A stretch of 64,000 bases of DNA from Chitinibacter fontanus (GTDB taxonomy: Bacteria; Pseudomonadota; Gammaproteobacteria; Burkholderiales; Chitinibacteraceae), in contig NZ_CP058952.1 in NCBI RefSeq assembly GCF_013423785.1, positions 2,879,665 to 2,943,664 on the forward strand, written 5' to 3'. A program made the translations under genes and the position numbers. The notes beneath the pieces were generated by a model that saw nothing but the letters and a program-made list of their open reading frames with translations, was not told where the DNA came from and made no database searches. Positions 35,607 to 44,533 of this stretch are shown piece by piece; position 1 is the first letter of the stretch, and every line of letters begins with the position of its first letter.

Positions 35607-35770
35607 CCATATATAAGTATTTGTGAATATGCTGCTTTTTTGTTGTAGCAACATTTTAATTGAGGCAGTGGTAGAATGCCGATGGCGTAAAAAAGGATAT
35701 TCTCGTTTCCGCTGAAAGATGGTAAAGTTTTGCCGTGTAAGTCTTGCGAAAACAATATTAGGGTTTTTGA

Positions 35771-36946
35771 ATGCAATTAAAAAGGTTGTGTCTGCTGTTG
35801 CTGACTTTGGCGCCAGTGGTTCAGGGTGCTTATGATGCGGAAGACACGCTCAAGCTCAATGCCGAGCTTGCTTATCGTTACGACGATAATGTTTTTCGGC
35901 TGGCAGAGAATGCAAACAATACAGTAACAAAGCGTCATGGCACGCAGGCAGATTCAAATCTATTAGCTGCAATCGGCGGCAGAATAGATGTGCCTGTGTC
36001 GCGCCAAACGTTTTATGCACTTGGAAATGTGAGTCGTCAGCAATATTTCAAGTTTGATGAGCTCAATCACACCGCATGGACTGCGGGGCTAGGCTGGGAT
36101 TGGCAGGCGGGTAGTCAGTTTTTTGGCAATTTAAGCGCCAACACTAGTTCGAGCATGAGCTCATTTGATGAAGTCAGCCCAGATGTGATTGATATGGTGC
36201 GCCAAGAAGGCGTGAGCTGGAGCGGTAATTGGCTGCTTAGCAAAAACTGGCTGTTGGTGGCCGATACAGCGTATAGGCGAGAAGATCACGATGAGCGGCA
36301 ATTTGAAGATGCACGTAGCCTGACGTATGGGCTGGGTTTGCGCTATGTGACAGACAAAGGTAGCAGCATCACTTTGCGACATCAGTGGCAAGATTATGAT
36401 TATTTGAAGAATATCGGCATTATTCCGGCTGATCTTCGTGGTTATAAAGAGCAGTCTTTATCGCTAGCATTCCTATGGCCAGTGACGCAACAGCTGCAAG
36501 TTCAGGCTAGTGGTGGTTATAGCCGTTGGAAGCCAAATTTTGGTGGGCAAAAAAGCTCTAGCACACCACAGGGTGATTTAACAGTAACGTGGCAAGCTAC
36601 TGGTAAAACACGATTGAGCGCCGGGATTGGCCAAAATTTCGATCAGTTTAATAGTGGAGCAGGTCGTGATTTGGATAGGACCGCGTTTATCGGAGCTAAT
36701 TGGGCTATGAGCGATAAAGTACGTTGGGATACCGAATACCGTTATAGGCAACGTGAAACGAAAACGACCTTAGGTTTGCTTTTGCGTGATGAGTTGTACG
36801 ACAGCGTTAGTCTGAGTTTGGTATTTGAGGCCATGCGTAATTTATCGCTTAAACCATTTGCGAAGTATGAGCAGCGCAATGATCAAATTGGCAAAGCAGA
36901 TTATAAAGACACACAGTTTGGCCTCTCGGGCCGCTACGATTTTTAA
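35771..36946 (+). CDS. epsL: EpsL: exosortase B-associated outer-membrane beta-barrel protein
   Basis: The 391-aa protein has a signal peptide (about 1-19, ending VVQGA). The mature part is mostly alternating-polarity strands ending in an aromatic residue (FGLSGRYDF at the C-terminus), as in outer-membrane barrels. The start DTLKLNAELAYRYDDNVFRL matches the TonB-independent EpsL/OMP_b-brl_3-like proteins of betaproteobacterial PEP-CTERM loci. It probably helps the exopolysaccharide cross the outer membrane. It is the first gene of the eps block, ten bases before the PEP-CTERM gene. Confidence 0.85.
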   Translation: MQLKRLCLLLLTLAPVVQGAYDAEDTLKLNAELAYRYDDNVFRLAENANNTVTKRHGTQADSNLLAAIGGRIDVPVSRQTFYALGNVSRQQYFKFDELNHTAWTAGLGWDWQAGSQFFGNLSANTSSSMSSFDEVSPDVIDMVRQEGVSWSGNWLLSKNWLLVADTAYRREDHDERQFEDARSLTYGLGLRYVTDKGSSITLRHQWQDYDYLKNIGIIPADLRGYKEQSLSLAFLWPVTQQLQVQASGGYSRWKPNFGGQKSSSTPQGDLTVTWQATGKTRLSAGIGQNFDQFNSGAGRDLDRTAFIGANWAMSDKVRWDTEYRYRQRETKTTLGLLLRDELYDSVSLSLVFEAMRNLSLKPFAKYEQRNDQIGKADYKDTQFGLSGRYDF

Positions 36947-36955
36947 AGGATACAG

Positions 36956-37378
36956 ATGATGAAATTGCTAATCGCTTCTGCATTATTCAGCATGGCCGCG
37001 GTATCAAATGCCGCGCTTGAAGTGGCTCCAGTCGTGCTTGATGAGCCAGTGATTTTTGTGCGTGCTGGTGAGCAAGATAACGGGGTTTCTAAGGTAGATG
37101 CATTAATTACCAATGTAACTCAAGGTTTGGGCGGTAGTCCCGTATCAGGCCCAATTGGTAGCTCAAGAAGTTTTCAGCCATCGCCAGGCTCCGCAGGTGG
37201 TGTTCCTAGTGCTCAAGCTTTTGCGCTGCCGCCAAGTGGAGAAGTAACTCTACCATTGCCACCTAAGCCAGTTACGCCGGTTACGCCGGTTACACCTCCA
37301 GTGCCCGAGCCAGAAACCTATGCGCTAATGACGCTGGGTCTTGCTGGATTATTCTTTAGTAAGAAAAAAAAGGCCTAA
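36956..37378 (+). CDS. PEP-CTERM sorting-signal protein of the eps locus
   Basis: The 140-aa protein has an N-terminal signal peptide (about 1-20) and a low-complexity Gly/Ser/Pro middle with a TPVTPVTP stretch. The C-terminus is an exosortase recognition signal: PEPETYALMTLGLAGLFF followed by a basic Lys tail. The signal is cut by exosortase, here exosortase B encoded 5.6 kb downstream. The basic residues are lysines, not the more usual arginines. An AAAGGA site precedes the ATG. Role in the matrix is unknown. Confidence 0.88.
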   Translation: MMKLLIASALFSMAAVSNAALEVAPVVLDEPVIFVRAGEQDNGVSKVDALITNVTQGLGGSPVSGPIGSSRSFQPSPGSAGGVPSAQAFALPPSGEVTLPLPPKPVTPVTPVTPPVPEPETYALMTLGLAGLFFSKKKKA

Positions 37379-37381
37379 CAA

Positions 37382-38866
37382 TTGCATCAAGATGATCACA
37401 TCAACTTGACTAGGGTTGACCCAGAAGTTGGGTTTGAGCCTTATGCGGACAGACCAAGCCTGCTTGGTGATCGTTTCCGTGAATTTGCCAATGCAGCGCC
37501 ATTGGTGAGCTTTTTCAAGTTGTTTCTTGACCCAATCTTGGTTGTCGCTACGCTTTACGTACTAACCATACCATTTGAAATTGCAGCAGATGGGCATGAG
37601 TTATTGCTGGCGGCATTTGCCTTTTTGCTTACTGCATTAATGCTGGATGGCGTTTTTTTGTTTGTGCCAGGTTATTCCCGGCCATTATTGGGTGTGGGGC
37701 GCTTTGCGCTAGAGTGGGGTTGCGTCGTTGTAACGCTAGTGTTACTTGGGCGCTTGTCTGGCTTTGCAGATTATTTCTATCCGCCGTTCATTCTGACCTG
37801 GTTTGCAGCATCTCCAGTAATTTTACTGCTTACCCATGCATTGTTTCGCTGGCTGGTTTTGCGCCCTGATGGAGATGTTCGGTCAGATGCAAAGAAAGTG
37901 GTTATTATCGGCGCCAATCAACCCGGGCGAGTATTAGCGCAGAATATGCGAATGCATCCGTTCTTAAAGCTTGATTTTGTCGGGTTTTTTGATGATCGAA
38001 CGACCGATCGCTTGCCTGAGCTGGGGCAAGAGAAGCTGCTAGGAAATTTAAAGGATGTCGCTGAATTTGTAAAAAACAACAATATTCAGCAGATCTATAT
38101 CTCGTTACCAATGACAGCTCAACCACGCGTAGTGGAGCTGTTGAATGAATTGCAGGACAGCACCGTTTCGATTTACTTCGTGCCCGATTTGTTTGTGTTT
38201 GATTTGATTAATGCACGCTTCGATAATGTTGCCGGAATGCCGGTAGTTGCCATTTGTGAAAGCCCCTTCCTTGGGATGAATGGCATAGTCAAACGCGCAA
38301 GCGATATTATTTTGTCGCTGTGCATACTTGCGCTGATTTGGCCGATATTACTGGCGGTTGCGATTGCTGTGAAATTAACATCCAAAGGGCCGGTATTTTT
38401 TAAACAAAAGCGGTATGGCGAAGATGGGCGTAGTGTCTTGGTATATAAATTTCGCTCAATGACGGTAATGGAAAACGGCGATAAGGTGACCCAAGCAACT
38501 CGCAACGATGCGCGCCTAACCCCAATTGGTGGCTTTATTCGCAAGACCTCATTGGATGAATTGCCGCAGTTTATCAATGTCCTCGAAGGTAAGATGAGCA
38601 TTGTGGGGCCACGACCCCATGCTAATGCGCACAACGAACAGTATCGCAAGCTAATCCGCGGCTATATGATGCGGCACAAGGTCCGTCCAGGAATTACTGG
38701 CTGGGCGCAAGTAAATGGTTTCCGCGGTGAAACAGATACGCTTGAAAAAATGCAGCGTCGAGTTGAGTATGATCTGGATTACCTACGCAGCTGGACCGTG
38801 TGGCTAGACCTGAAAATTATTTGGAAAACCGCAACCATGATGTTCCGTGATCGGAATGCATTTTAA
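37382..38866 (+). CDS. Undecaprenyl-phosphate glucose phosphotransferase (initiating EPS transferase)
   Basis: The 494-aa protein has four to five N-terminal membrane helices, a CoA-binding-like domain (about 170-270: KKVVIIGANQPGRVLAQNM, FVGFFDDR) and a C-terminal bacterial sugar transferase domain (about 300-494) with the FFKQKRYGEDGRSVLVYKFRSM, TSLDELPQFINVLEGKMSIVGPRPHA and RHKVRPGITGWAQVNGFRGET motifs. It should transfer a sugar phosphate to undecaprenyl phosphate, the first step of repeat-unit synthesis. The start is a TTG three bases after the PEP-CTERM stop; an alternative start is possible. Confidence 0.9.
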   Translation: MHQDDHINLTRVDPEVGFEPYADRPSLLGDRFREFANAAPLVSFFKLFLDPILVVATLYVLTIPFEIAADGHELLLAAFAFLLTALMLDGVFLFVPGYSRPLLGVGRFALEWGCVVVTLVLLGRLSGFADYFYPPFILTWFAASPVILLLTHALFRWLVLRPDGDVRSDAKKVVIIGANQPGRVLAQNMRMHPFLKLDFVGFFDDRTTDRLPELGQEKLLGNLKDVAEFVKNNNIQQIYISLPMTAQPRVVELLNELQDSTVSIYFVPDLFVFDLINARFDNVAGMPVVAICESPFLGMNGIVKRASDIILSLCILALIWPILLAVAIAVKLTSKGPVFFKQKRYGEDGRSVLVYKFRSMTVMENGDKVTQATRNDARLTPIGGFIRKTSLDELPQFINVLEGKMSIVGPRPHANAHNEQYRKLIRGYMMRHKVRPGITGWAQVNGFRGETDTLEKMQRRVEYDLDYLRSWTVWLDLKIIWKTATMMFRDRNAF

Positions 38867-38879
38867 TTAGGATGAAATA

Positions 38880-39773
38880 ATGAAGTTAAAACCACTGATC
38901 CTTTCGGTTCTGATTGCGTCTGCATTAACAGCATGTGGCGACAAAGAAGAAAAAAAATCACCCAGCCAAGTGTTGGCTAAGGTCAATGATAGTGAGATTA
39001 CCGTGCATCAGCTCAATTTCGTATTGGGCCAAATTCCAAATGCACAGCCAGAGCAAAAACAGCAAGTATTAGATCAGTTAGTAGATCAAGAGTTACTAGT
39101 GCAAAAAGCGGCTGAGCTGAAATTAGATCGTGAGCCTAATGTTTTGCAAGCCATTGAAAATGCCAAACGTCAAATTCTTGCACAAGCTGCCGCAGAGCGT
39201 GTAATTGGCAAACCTGCTGATCCTGCAAAAACTGCAGTTGATGAGTTTTATGCCAAAAACCCAGCATTATTTGCCGAGCGTAAAAATTATGAATTTATCA
39301 CCTTTGTGATTGAAAAATCTGCCTACAACGATGCTTTGGCAAATGCCTTAAATACAGCCACAACACCAGCCTTGGTGAAGTCGGCGTTGGATGGTGCGCA
39401 AATCAAATACAGCACTAGTGATGCTGCGCGAACCGCAGAACAATTGCCTATGCCGATGCTGCCTAAATTTGCGGCGATGAATATCGGTGACATTATGGCG
39501 CTGCAAGAAGGCGACAAAATGATTTTGCTGCAACTAAAAGCTACCCAGCCTGCAACGATTTCACCGCATGATGCGGAACCTTTGATTAAGCGTTATTTGA
39601 GTAACAATGAAGCTCAAACACAAGCGCAAGCCAAAATGAAAGCCCTACGAGAGGCCGCCAAGGTTGAGTATTTGCAACGTTTTGCCTCGGAAGTGGCTGT
39701 AGCTAAGCCTGCTCCGCAGGCCGGGTCTGCTACAGATGAAAGTTTGAAAGCTGGTTTGAAAGGATTGAAATAA
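38880..39773 (+). CDS. epsD: EpsD: lipoprotein peptidyl-prolyl isomerase-like protein
   Basis: The 297-aa protein has a signal peptide with lipobox LTAC (lipidated Cys19). The SurA/PrsA-like helical part (about 30-110: VLAKVNDSEITVHQLNFVLG...VLDQLVDQELLVQKA) is followed by a parvulin-like region (about 120-225) and a charged C-terminal helix. EpsD-family proteins occur in exosortase B-linked polysaccharide loci and likely help fold or hold exported Eps proteins. Its stop codon overlaps the start of epsE by one base. Confidence 0.85.
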   Translation: MKLKPLILSVLIASALTACGDKEEKKSPSQVLAKVNDSEITVHQLNFVLGQIPNAQPEQKQQVLDQLVDQELLVQKAAELKLDREPNVLQAIENAKRQILAQAAAERVIGKPADPAKTAVDEFYAKNPALFAERKNYEFITFVIEKSAYNDALANALNTATTPALVKSALDGAQIKYSTSDAARTAEQLPMPMLPKFAAMNIGDIMALQEGDKMILLQLKATQPATISPHDAEPLIKRYLSNNEAQTQAQAKMKALREAAKVEYLQRFASEVAVAKPAPQAGSATDESLKAGLKGLK

Positions 39774-40561
39774 TGCGCAAATTAATGGGTTGTTTGTGGC
39801 TATGTGCATTAGCGCTATTGAGTGGCATCAGTTTGGCTGCGCCAAAAGGTGAATACGTTCTTGGCGCAGGTGATGTGGTTAAAATCCAAGTCTACGATCA
39901 CCCCGATCTAACCACTGAAGTGCAATTGAATAATGAAGGTGGCTTGGCTTTCCCACTCATTGGTGAAGTCAAACTGGCCGGACTTGGATACACCGAAGCA
40001 GAAGCCTTAATCAGTAAAAAACTGGTCGCGGGTGGATTTATCAAAAAGCCAAACGTTAATGTGCTGATTGTGCAATATCGAAGCCAACGCGTTGCCGTTC
40101 TCGGTGAAGTGAATAAGCCGGGCCGCTATGCATTGGACAGCAGCACAGATTTGATTGACCTGCTGGCTATAGCAGGTGGCATCAGTGGTGCGGGTGGCGA
40201 TGCGGTTGTGGTACTGCGCGGTGAGGAACGGATCGAATATCTACTTAGCAAATTAACGCAACTTTCAAACCCAGAAAAACGCATCATCCGGATTCAAAAC
40301 GGTGATACGGTTTTCGTACCACGCGCTAAGCAAATGTATGTTTATGGTGAAGTAAATCGTCCTGGTGCGTTTAAGCTAGAGCCAAATATGACTGTGATGC
40401 AGGGCTTGGCAGTGGCGGGTGGCTTTAATCCACGCGCATCGAAGCGCAGTGTGGAAATTCACCGCGTCAACACTGATGGGGTACTGGAAAAAGTTCCAGC
40501 TAAGCTCACCGACCTAATTCGTGAGAACGATACGATATTTGTTGAAGAGAGTTTTTTCTAA
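39773..40561 (+). CDS. epsE: EpsE: Wza-type polysaccharide export protein
   Basis: The 262-aa protein has a signal peptide (about 1-21), then the poly_export domain (YVLGAGDVVKIQVYDHPDLTTEVQLNNEGGLAFPLIGEVKLAGL) and two SLBB-type domains (VAVLGEVNKPGRY, MYVYGEVNRPGAFKLEPNMTVMQGLAVAGG). These are the elements of outer-membrane export channels of the Wza/EpsE type. No lipobox is obvious. A hairpin follows the gene before epsF. Confidence 0.9.
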   Translation: MRKLMGCLWLCALALLSGISLAAPKGEYVLGAGDVVKIQVYDHPDLTTEVQLNNEGGLAFPLIGEVKLAGLGYTEAEALISKKLVAGGFIKKPNVNVLIVQYRSQRVAVLGEVNKPGRYALDSSTDLIDLLAIAGGISGAGGDAVVVLRGEERIEYLLSKLTQLSNPEKRIIRIQNGDTVFVPRAKQMYVYGEVNRPGAFKLEPNMTVMQGLAVAGGFNPRASKRSVEIHRVNTDGVLEKVPAKLTDLIRENDTIFVEESFF

Positions 40562-40582
40562 AAATTTCTTTCCAAAGACTGA

Positions 40583-40610
40583 TGCAGAGTTCAATTAGTT
40601 AAACTCTGCA
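40583..40610 (+). terminator. Hairpin between epsE and epsF
   Basis: Perfect 9-bp arms TGCAGAGTT (40583-40591) and AACTCTGCA (40602-40610) enclose a 10-base loop; TTTATTG follows. It lies in the 178-base gap, the largest internal gap of the eps locus, so it may attenuate transcription of the downstream eps genes. Confidence 0.45.
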
Positions 40611-40739
40611 TTTATTGTGCCCAGATTTTTTATATTTCTATGGGTATGTTGACAAAGGTGCCTTTGGGGTTGGGTTTGTAGCTTATACCTCGGGTGCGGG
40701 AGTCAATGTAGAGCGCTAATCAATTAGAGCGAAACCAAC

Positions 40740-42116
40740 ATGACGTTTGAACAATTTCTAAATATTTTGCGAGCCAGAAAGTGGATTGCCATTGCGGTAT
40801 TCGCAACGGTATTGCTGACCACGCTGGTTGTAAGCTTGATTTTACCAAAGCAATACACCGCAGAAGCCACAGTTGCGATTGATATCAAGGCGGCCGACCC
40901 TGTCACTGGACAACCTGTTGCAGGTTATATGGCACCTAGCTTCATGGCAACCCAGGTTGACATGATTAGTAGCCAAAATGCGGCATTGAAAGTGGTCGAC
41001 ACTTTGGGCTTGACGCGTTTACCTGAGGCACAGGCACAATTCCAAGAAGCAACCCAAGGCCGTGGCGATATTCGCAATTGGTTTGCTGAAACATTGCTTA
41101 AAAATCTAGAAGTAAAACCGAGTCGCGAAAGTAATGTTATCAATTTGGAATACACTGCCACAGATCCTGGTTTTGCGGCTGCGTTAGCCAATGCATTCAG
41201 CCAAGCTTATATTCGCACCACAGTTGAAATTAAAGCTGCTGCGGCACAACAAAATAACGCATTTTTCCAAGAGCAGCTAAAGTCTTTGCAAGCTAATTTG
41301 GAAAAAGCACAAAATAAATTATCAGAGTATCAGCAAGAAAAAGGCATTGTAGGTTCCGATGAACGCTTAGATATTGAAACTCAGCGGCTGAATGAATTAT
41401 CAAGCCAGTTAGTTGGCGCGCAGACACAAACGTTTGATGCTCAATCACGTGCCCGTGGCGGTAGTGTGGCCCCCGATGTACTTAATAACCCACTGATTCA
41501 GCAGCTCAAAGCGCAGCTTTCTACTCAAGAAGCCAAATACAAAGAATTGTCTGAAAAGAATGGGCCTAATCACCCACACAATCAACAAGCATTGGCAGAG
41601 CTGAACGCAACTCGCGCACAGTTAGGTGAATTGATGTCCCAATACGCCGGCGGCCTAAGCAGCGCGGCGGGTAATTCGGCTTCACGCCAAGCCTCATTAC
41701 AAGCTGCCCTCCAGGCCCAAAAAGAGAAAGTATTGCAACTCAAGAGTGAACGCTCAACCCTCGATGTACTGCAACGCAACATCGATAATGCGCAGCGTAG
41801 CTACGATCAAGCTCTGCAGCGTATTAGTCAAACCATGCTAGAAAGCCGCTCAGACCAAAGCAATATCTCGATTATCAAATCAGCCGTTGCCCCGCTCAAG
41901 CATTCCAGTCCACGTACATTGCTCAATATGGTTTTAGCGGTGTTTGTAGGCGGCTTGTTGGCGGTCGGTTTTGCAATGTTGGCCGAATTAATTGATCGCC
42001 GTGTGCGCTCAAAAGAGGATATTGAAAATATGCTTGGCTTAAGCGTGCTCGCCGATCTTGTACCCCCACCAACCAAAAACAGCAGATTTGGCCGTTTTGC
42101 AGGAGCAAAAGCATGA
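40740..42116 (+). CDS. epsF: EpsF: Wzz-type chain length determinant
   Basis: The 458-aa protein has a short cytoplasmic N-terminus, a membrane helix (about 17-37), a Wzz-type periplasmic region with long coiled-coil helices (about 160-385), and a second membrane helix near 395-417 after APLKHSSPRTLLNMVLAV. It ends with cytoplasmic residues including RRVRSKEDIENMLGLSVLADLVPP. It sets polymer chain length and works with the tyrosine-kinase-like partner encoded next. Its stop overlaps epsG by four bases. Confidence 0.9.
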   Translation: MTFEQFLNILRARKWIAIAVFATVLLTTLVVSLILPKQYTAEATVAIDIKAADPVTGQPVAGYMAPSFMATQVDMISSQNAALKVVDTLGLTRLPEAQAQFQEATQGRGDIRNWFAETLLKNLEVKPSRESNVINLEYTATDPGFAAALANAFSQAYIRTTVEIKAAAAQQNNAFFQEQLKSLQANLEKAQNKLSEYQQEKGIVGSDERLDIETQRLNELSSQLVGAQTQTFDAQSRARGGSVAPDVLNNPLIQQLKAQLSTQEAKYKELSEKNGPNHPHNQQALAELNATRAQLGELMSQYAGGLSSAAGNSASRQASLQAALQAQKEKVLQLKSERSTLDVLQRNIDNAQRSYDQALQRISQTMLESRSDQSNISIIKSAVAPLKHSSPRTLLNMVLAVFVGGLLAVGFAMLAELIDRRVRSKEDIENMLGLSVLADLVPPPTKNSRFGRFAGAKA

Positions 42117-42976
42117 ACGCAAATGTAAACCCAATGGGGCATATGGCAAAAGGCAATATAGGGCAGCAATTGCTCGATAGTGGCAAGATCAGTGCGAGCC
42201 AAGCTGAAAAAGTACTGTTGCTACAAAAAGAAACAGGTATGCGTTTTGGTGAAGCAGCGATTAAACTCGGCTTGATCACCGAACAGGATATTCAGGATGT
42301 TTTAGCGCAGCAGTTTGAATACCCATATCTAGTATCAGGACAAAGCCGTTTTAGTGAAAAGCTTTTGGCGGCATACTCACCATTTGATCCGCAAGTGGAG
42401 GCTTTGCGCAGTTTACGCAGCCAGATCTTGTTACGTTGGGTCGAAGGTGGCAATAAATCTGTCGCACTAACATCGTATGATGCTGATGAGCAATCAGAGC
42501 TGTTAGCAGCCAACCTGGCGGTTGTATTTTCGCAGTTGGGCGAGCGTACATTGCTAGTAGATGCCAATCTGCGTAATCCAAAACAGCATGAATATTTTGC
42601 AGTAGACAACCGCAAAGGCCTTAGCGATGTACTGGCAGGCCGAAGCCAACTTGATGCAGTTCATCGAATTAGTGAGTTCCGTGATCTTTCTATTTTGACT
42701 GCGGGTACTAAAGCACCAAATCCACAAGAACTTTTATCGCGCGATGTATTTAGTGATGCGGTTGCGCAGTTAGCACAAGAGTATGACGTAGTCATTTACA
42801 GTACATCGCCATTGCAGCTATCGGTGGACGCTCAACTAGTAGCATCACGGGTTAAAGGTAGCATTCTGGTTGCTAGTCGTAATCAAACACCGATTAAAGG
42901 GTTAGAAACAGCAAAAGAGCAATTGCAATCAGCAAACTCAACTATTTTAGGCTGCGTTATCGCACAGGATATATAA
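42113..42976 (+). CDS. epsG: EpsG: bacterial tyrosine kinase-like partner of EpsF
   Basis: The 287-aa protein starts with a GspE/MshE N-terminal-like domain (about 10-75: GNIGQQLLDSGKISASQAEKVLLLQK, GLITEQDIQDVLAQQF), as EpsG proteins do. The kinase domain follows, with AANLAVVFSQLGERTLLVDANLRNP, where DANLRN is the Walker A' segment. The P-loop region (about residues 119-127) reads TSYDADEQSEL and lacks the usual Gly-rich GxGRS pattern. No C-terminal tyrosine cluster is visible. The protein may bind nucleotide poorly or act as a structural partner of EpsF. Confidence 0.85.
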   Translation: MNANVNPMGHMAKGNIGQQLLDSGKISASQAEKVLLLQKETGMRFGEAAIKLGLITEQDIQDVLAQQFEYPYLVSGQSRFSEKLLAAYSPFDPQVEALRSLRSQILLRWVEGGNKSVALTSYDADEQSELLAANLAVVFSQLGERTLLVDANLRNPKQHEYFAVDNRKGLSDVLAGRSQLDAVHRISEFRDLSILTAGTKAPNPQELLSRDVFSDAVAQLAQEYDVVIYSTSPLQLSVDAQLVASRVKGSILVASRNQTPIKGLETAKEQLQSANSTILGCVIAQDI

Positions 42977-42979
42977 ACC

Positions 42980-43864
42980 ATGGCGAATATGCATTTAGCT
43001 AATCAAAATGGCCAATTTAATTTGGCCGTTTTTTTTCAGCAAAATCTACTAATTTTGTTCGGTGTGTTGGCCTTGGCGATCCCAACAATCATGACATTAG
43101 CCAGTGGCATTTGGCAAAGTGACGATCAAGCCCATGGCCCAATTATATTTGGTATTGTTATTTGGCTATTTTGGCAGCTGAAAGATCAAATCATTCAATT
43201 AGAAACTAAGCCGAGTCTAGCTGCTGCATATGTGCTGATTATTCCGGCGCTATTACTTTATGTACTTGGCCGCTCACAAGCCATTTTGATGTTTGAAATC
43301 GGGGCATTTATCCCATTAGTGTGTGGGCTATTGCTGATTAGCAAAGGCTGGCGCGCGATTACAATTGCTTGGTTTGCGATTATATTTATGCTGTTTTTGA
43401 TACCACTACCTGGTTCAGTAGTGGATGCATTAACTGGAGCATTAAAAGGGCAAGTATCACACATTGCCGAAGTATTGCTGTATGCGGTCGGCTATCCAGT
43501 GGCGCGTAGCGGCGTAATGATTACCGTGGGGCAATATCAATTACTCGTGGCTGATGCATGCTCTGGCATGCATTCGATGTTTAGCCTATTAGCAGTGGGT
43601 TCTTTGTATGTGTATATCACCGATCACAGTAGCAAGCTACGCAATGCCTTATTGATTTTAGCGATTATCCCCATCGCCTTTGCTGCCAATATTATCCGAG
43701 TAATGACATTAATTTTAGTTACGTATCATTTTGGTGATGCGGCAGGGCAGGGTTTTGTTCATGATTTTGCGGGTATTGCTTTGTTTGCGATAGCTTTGCT
43801 AAGTATGTTCGCACTTGATAAGGTGCTTGGTCTGATGTTTCGAGAAAAGAAGGCTCGAAAATGA
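42980..43864 (+). CDS. xrtB: Exosortase B
   Basis: The 294-aa membrane protein has about eight helices and the exosortase catalytic triad: Cys194 in VADACSGMHSMFSL, Arg240 in ANIIRVMT and His261 in VHDFAGI. Exosortases cut PEP-CTERM signals and attach or sort the substrates, usually alongside polysaccharide export. Its size and place, directly between epsG and epsI, are typical of the B type (also called EpsH). Substrates encoded in this window are the PEP-CTERM proteins at 36956 and 57672. Its stop overlaps the epsI start by four bases. Confidence 0.93.
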   Translation: MANMHLANQNGQFNLAVFFQQNLLILFGVLALAIPTIMTLASGIWQSDDQAHGPIIFGIVIWLFWQLKDQIIQLETKPSLAAAYVLIIPALLLYVLGRSQAILMFEIGAFIPLVCGLLLISKGWRAITIAWFAIIFMLFLIPLPGSVVDALTGALKGQVSHIAEVLLYAVGYPVARSGVMITVGQYQLLVADACSGMHSMFSLLAVGSLYVYITDHSSKLRNALLILAIIPIAFAANIIRVMTLILVTYHFGDAAGQGFVHDFAGIALFAIALLSMFALDKVLGLMFREKKARK

Positions 43865-44532
43865 AAATAAAATTACAGATGATTTTAACTTTACTTATGG
43901 TTCTATCTGCTGTAAGTGCCTGGTGTTTAATACCGACACAATATATGCACGAAACGAGAAAGACCAAATTGGGTGATCTTGTCCCAGAACACTTTGGGGA
44001 CTGGCGTGCAGAAAAAAATGGAAGTAGCGTTGAAGTTCCGGCTGAGTTATTAGCGACCGTAAATAAAATTTATAGCGAGACAGTATCTAAAACATATAGA
44101 AATTCACACGGTGAAGTCGTTATGTTGTCCATTGCTTATAGCAAGGAGCAATCAGATTCGGCCAATGTGCATCGTCCAGAAGTCTGTTATCCGGCTCAGG
44201 GTTTTACTGTGGTCAAACGCCAGGCGGAACAGTTCAAAGTGGATGGCCACAATATTCCTGTTACCCAATTAGTCACCGAGCTGGGTGAAAGAAAAGAACC
44301 ATTAAGTTATTGGGTTTCTGTAGGTAATGATATTGTGGAGAATAAGTTCGCACAGAAATTGAAGCAGATTGAATATGGCTTCAAGGATATGATTCCGGAT
44401 GGTATGATTTTTCGCATTTCTACAATCGATGTAAATAATGAAAATTCATTCAGAATACAGAAAGAATTTGCATATGATTTTTATAAAAGTTTAAGTCCGG
44501 AAGCGAAAAATATTTTCTTTGGAGTGAAGTAA
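43861..44532 (+). CDS. epsI: EpsI: exosortase-associated protein
   Basis: The 223-aa protein has one N-terminal membrane helix (about 5-24) and a periplasmic EpsI domain: LVPEHFGDWRAEKNGSSVEVP, VMLSIAYSKEQSDSANVHRPEVCYPAQGF and YWVSVGNDIVENKFAQKLKQIEYG. EpsI is nearly always linked to exosortases, sometimes fused to them, and its biochemical role is not settled. It is translationally coupled to xrtB. Confidence 0.9.
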   Translation: MKIKLQMILTLLMVLSAVSAWCLIPTQYMHETRKTKLGDLVPEHFGDWRAEKNGSSVEVPAELLATVNKIYSETVSKTYRNSHGEVVMLSIAYSKEQSDSANVHRPEVCYPAQGFTVVKRQAEQFKVDGHNIPVTQLVTELGERKEPLSYWVSVGNDIVENKFAQKLKQIEYGFKDMIPDGMIFRISTIDVNNENSFRIQKEFAYDFYKSLSPEAKNIFFGVK

Positions 44533-44533
44533 C

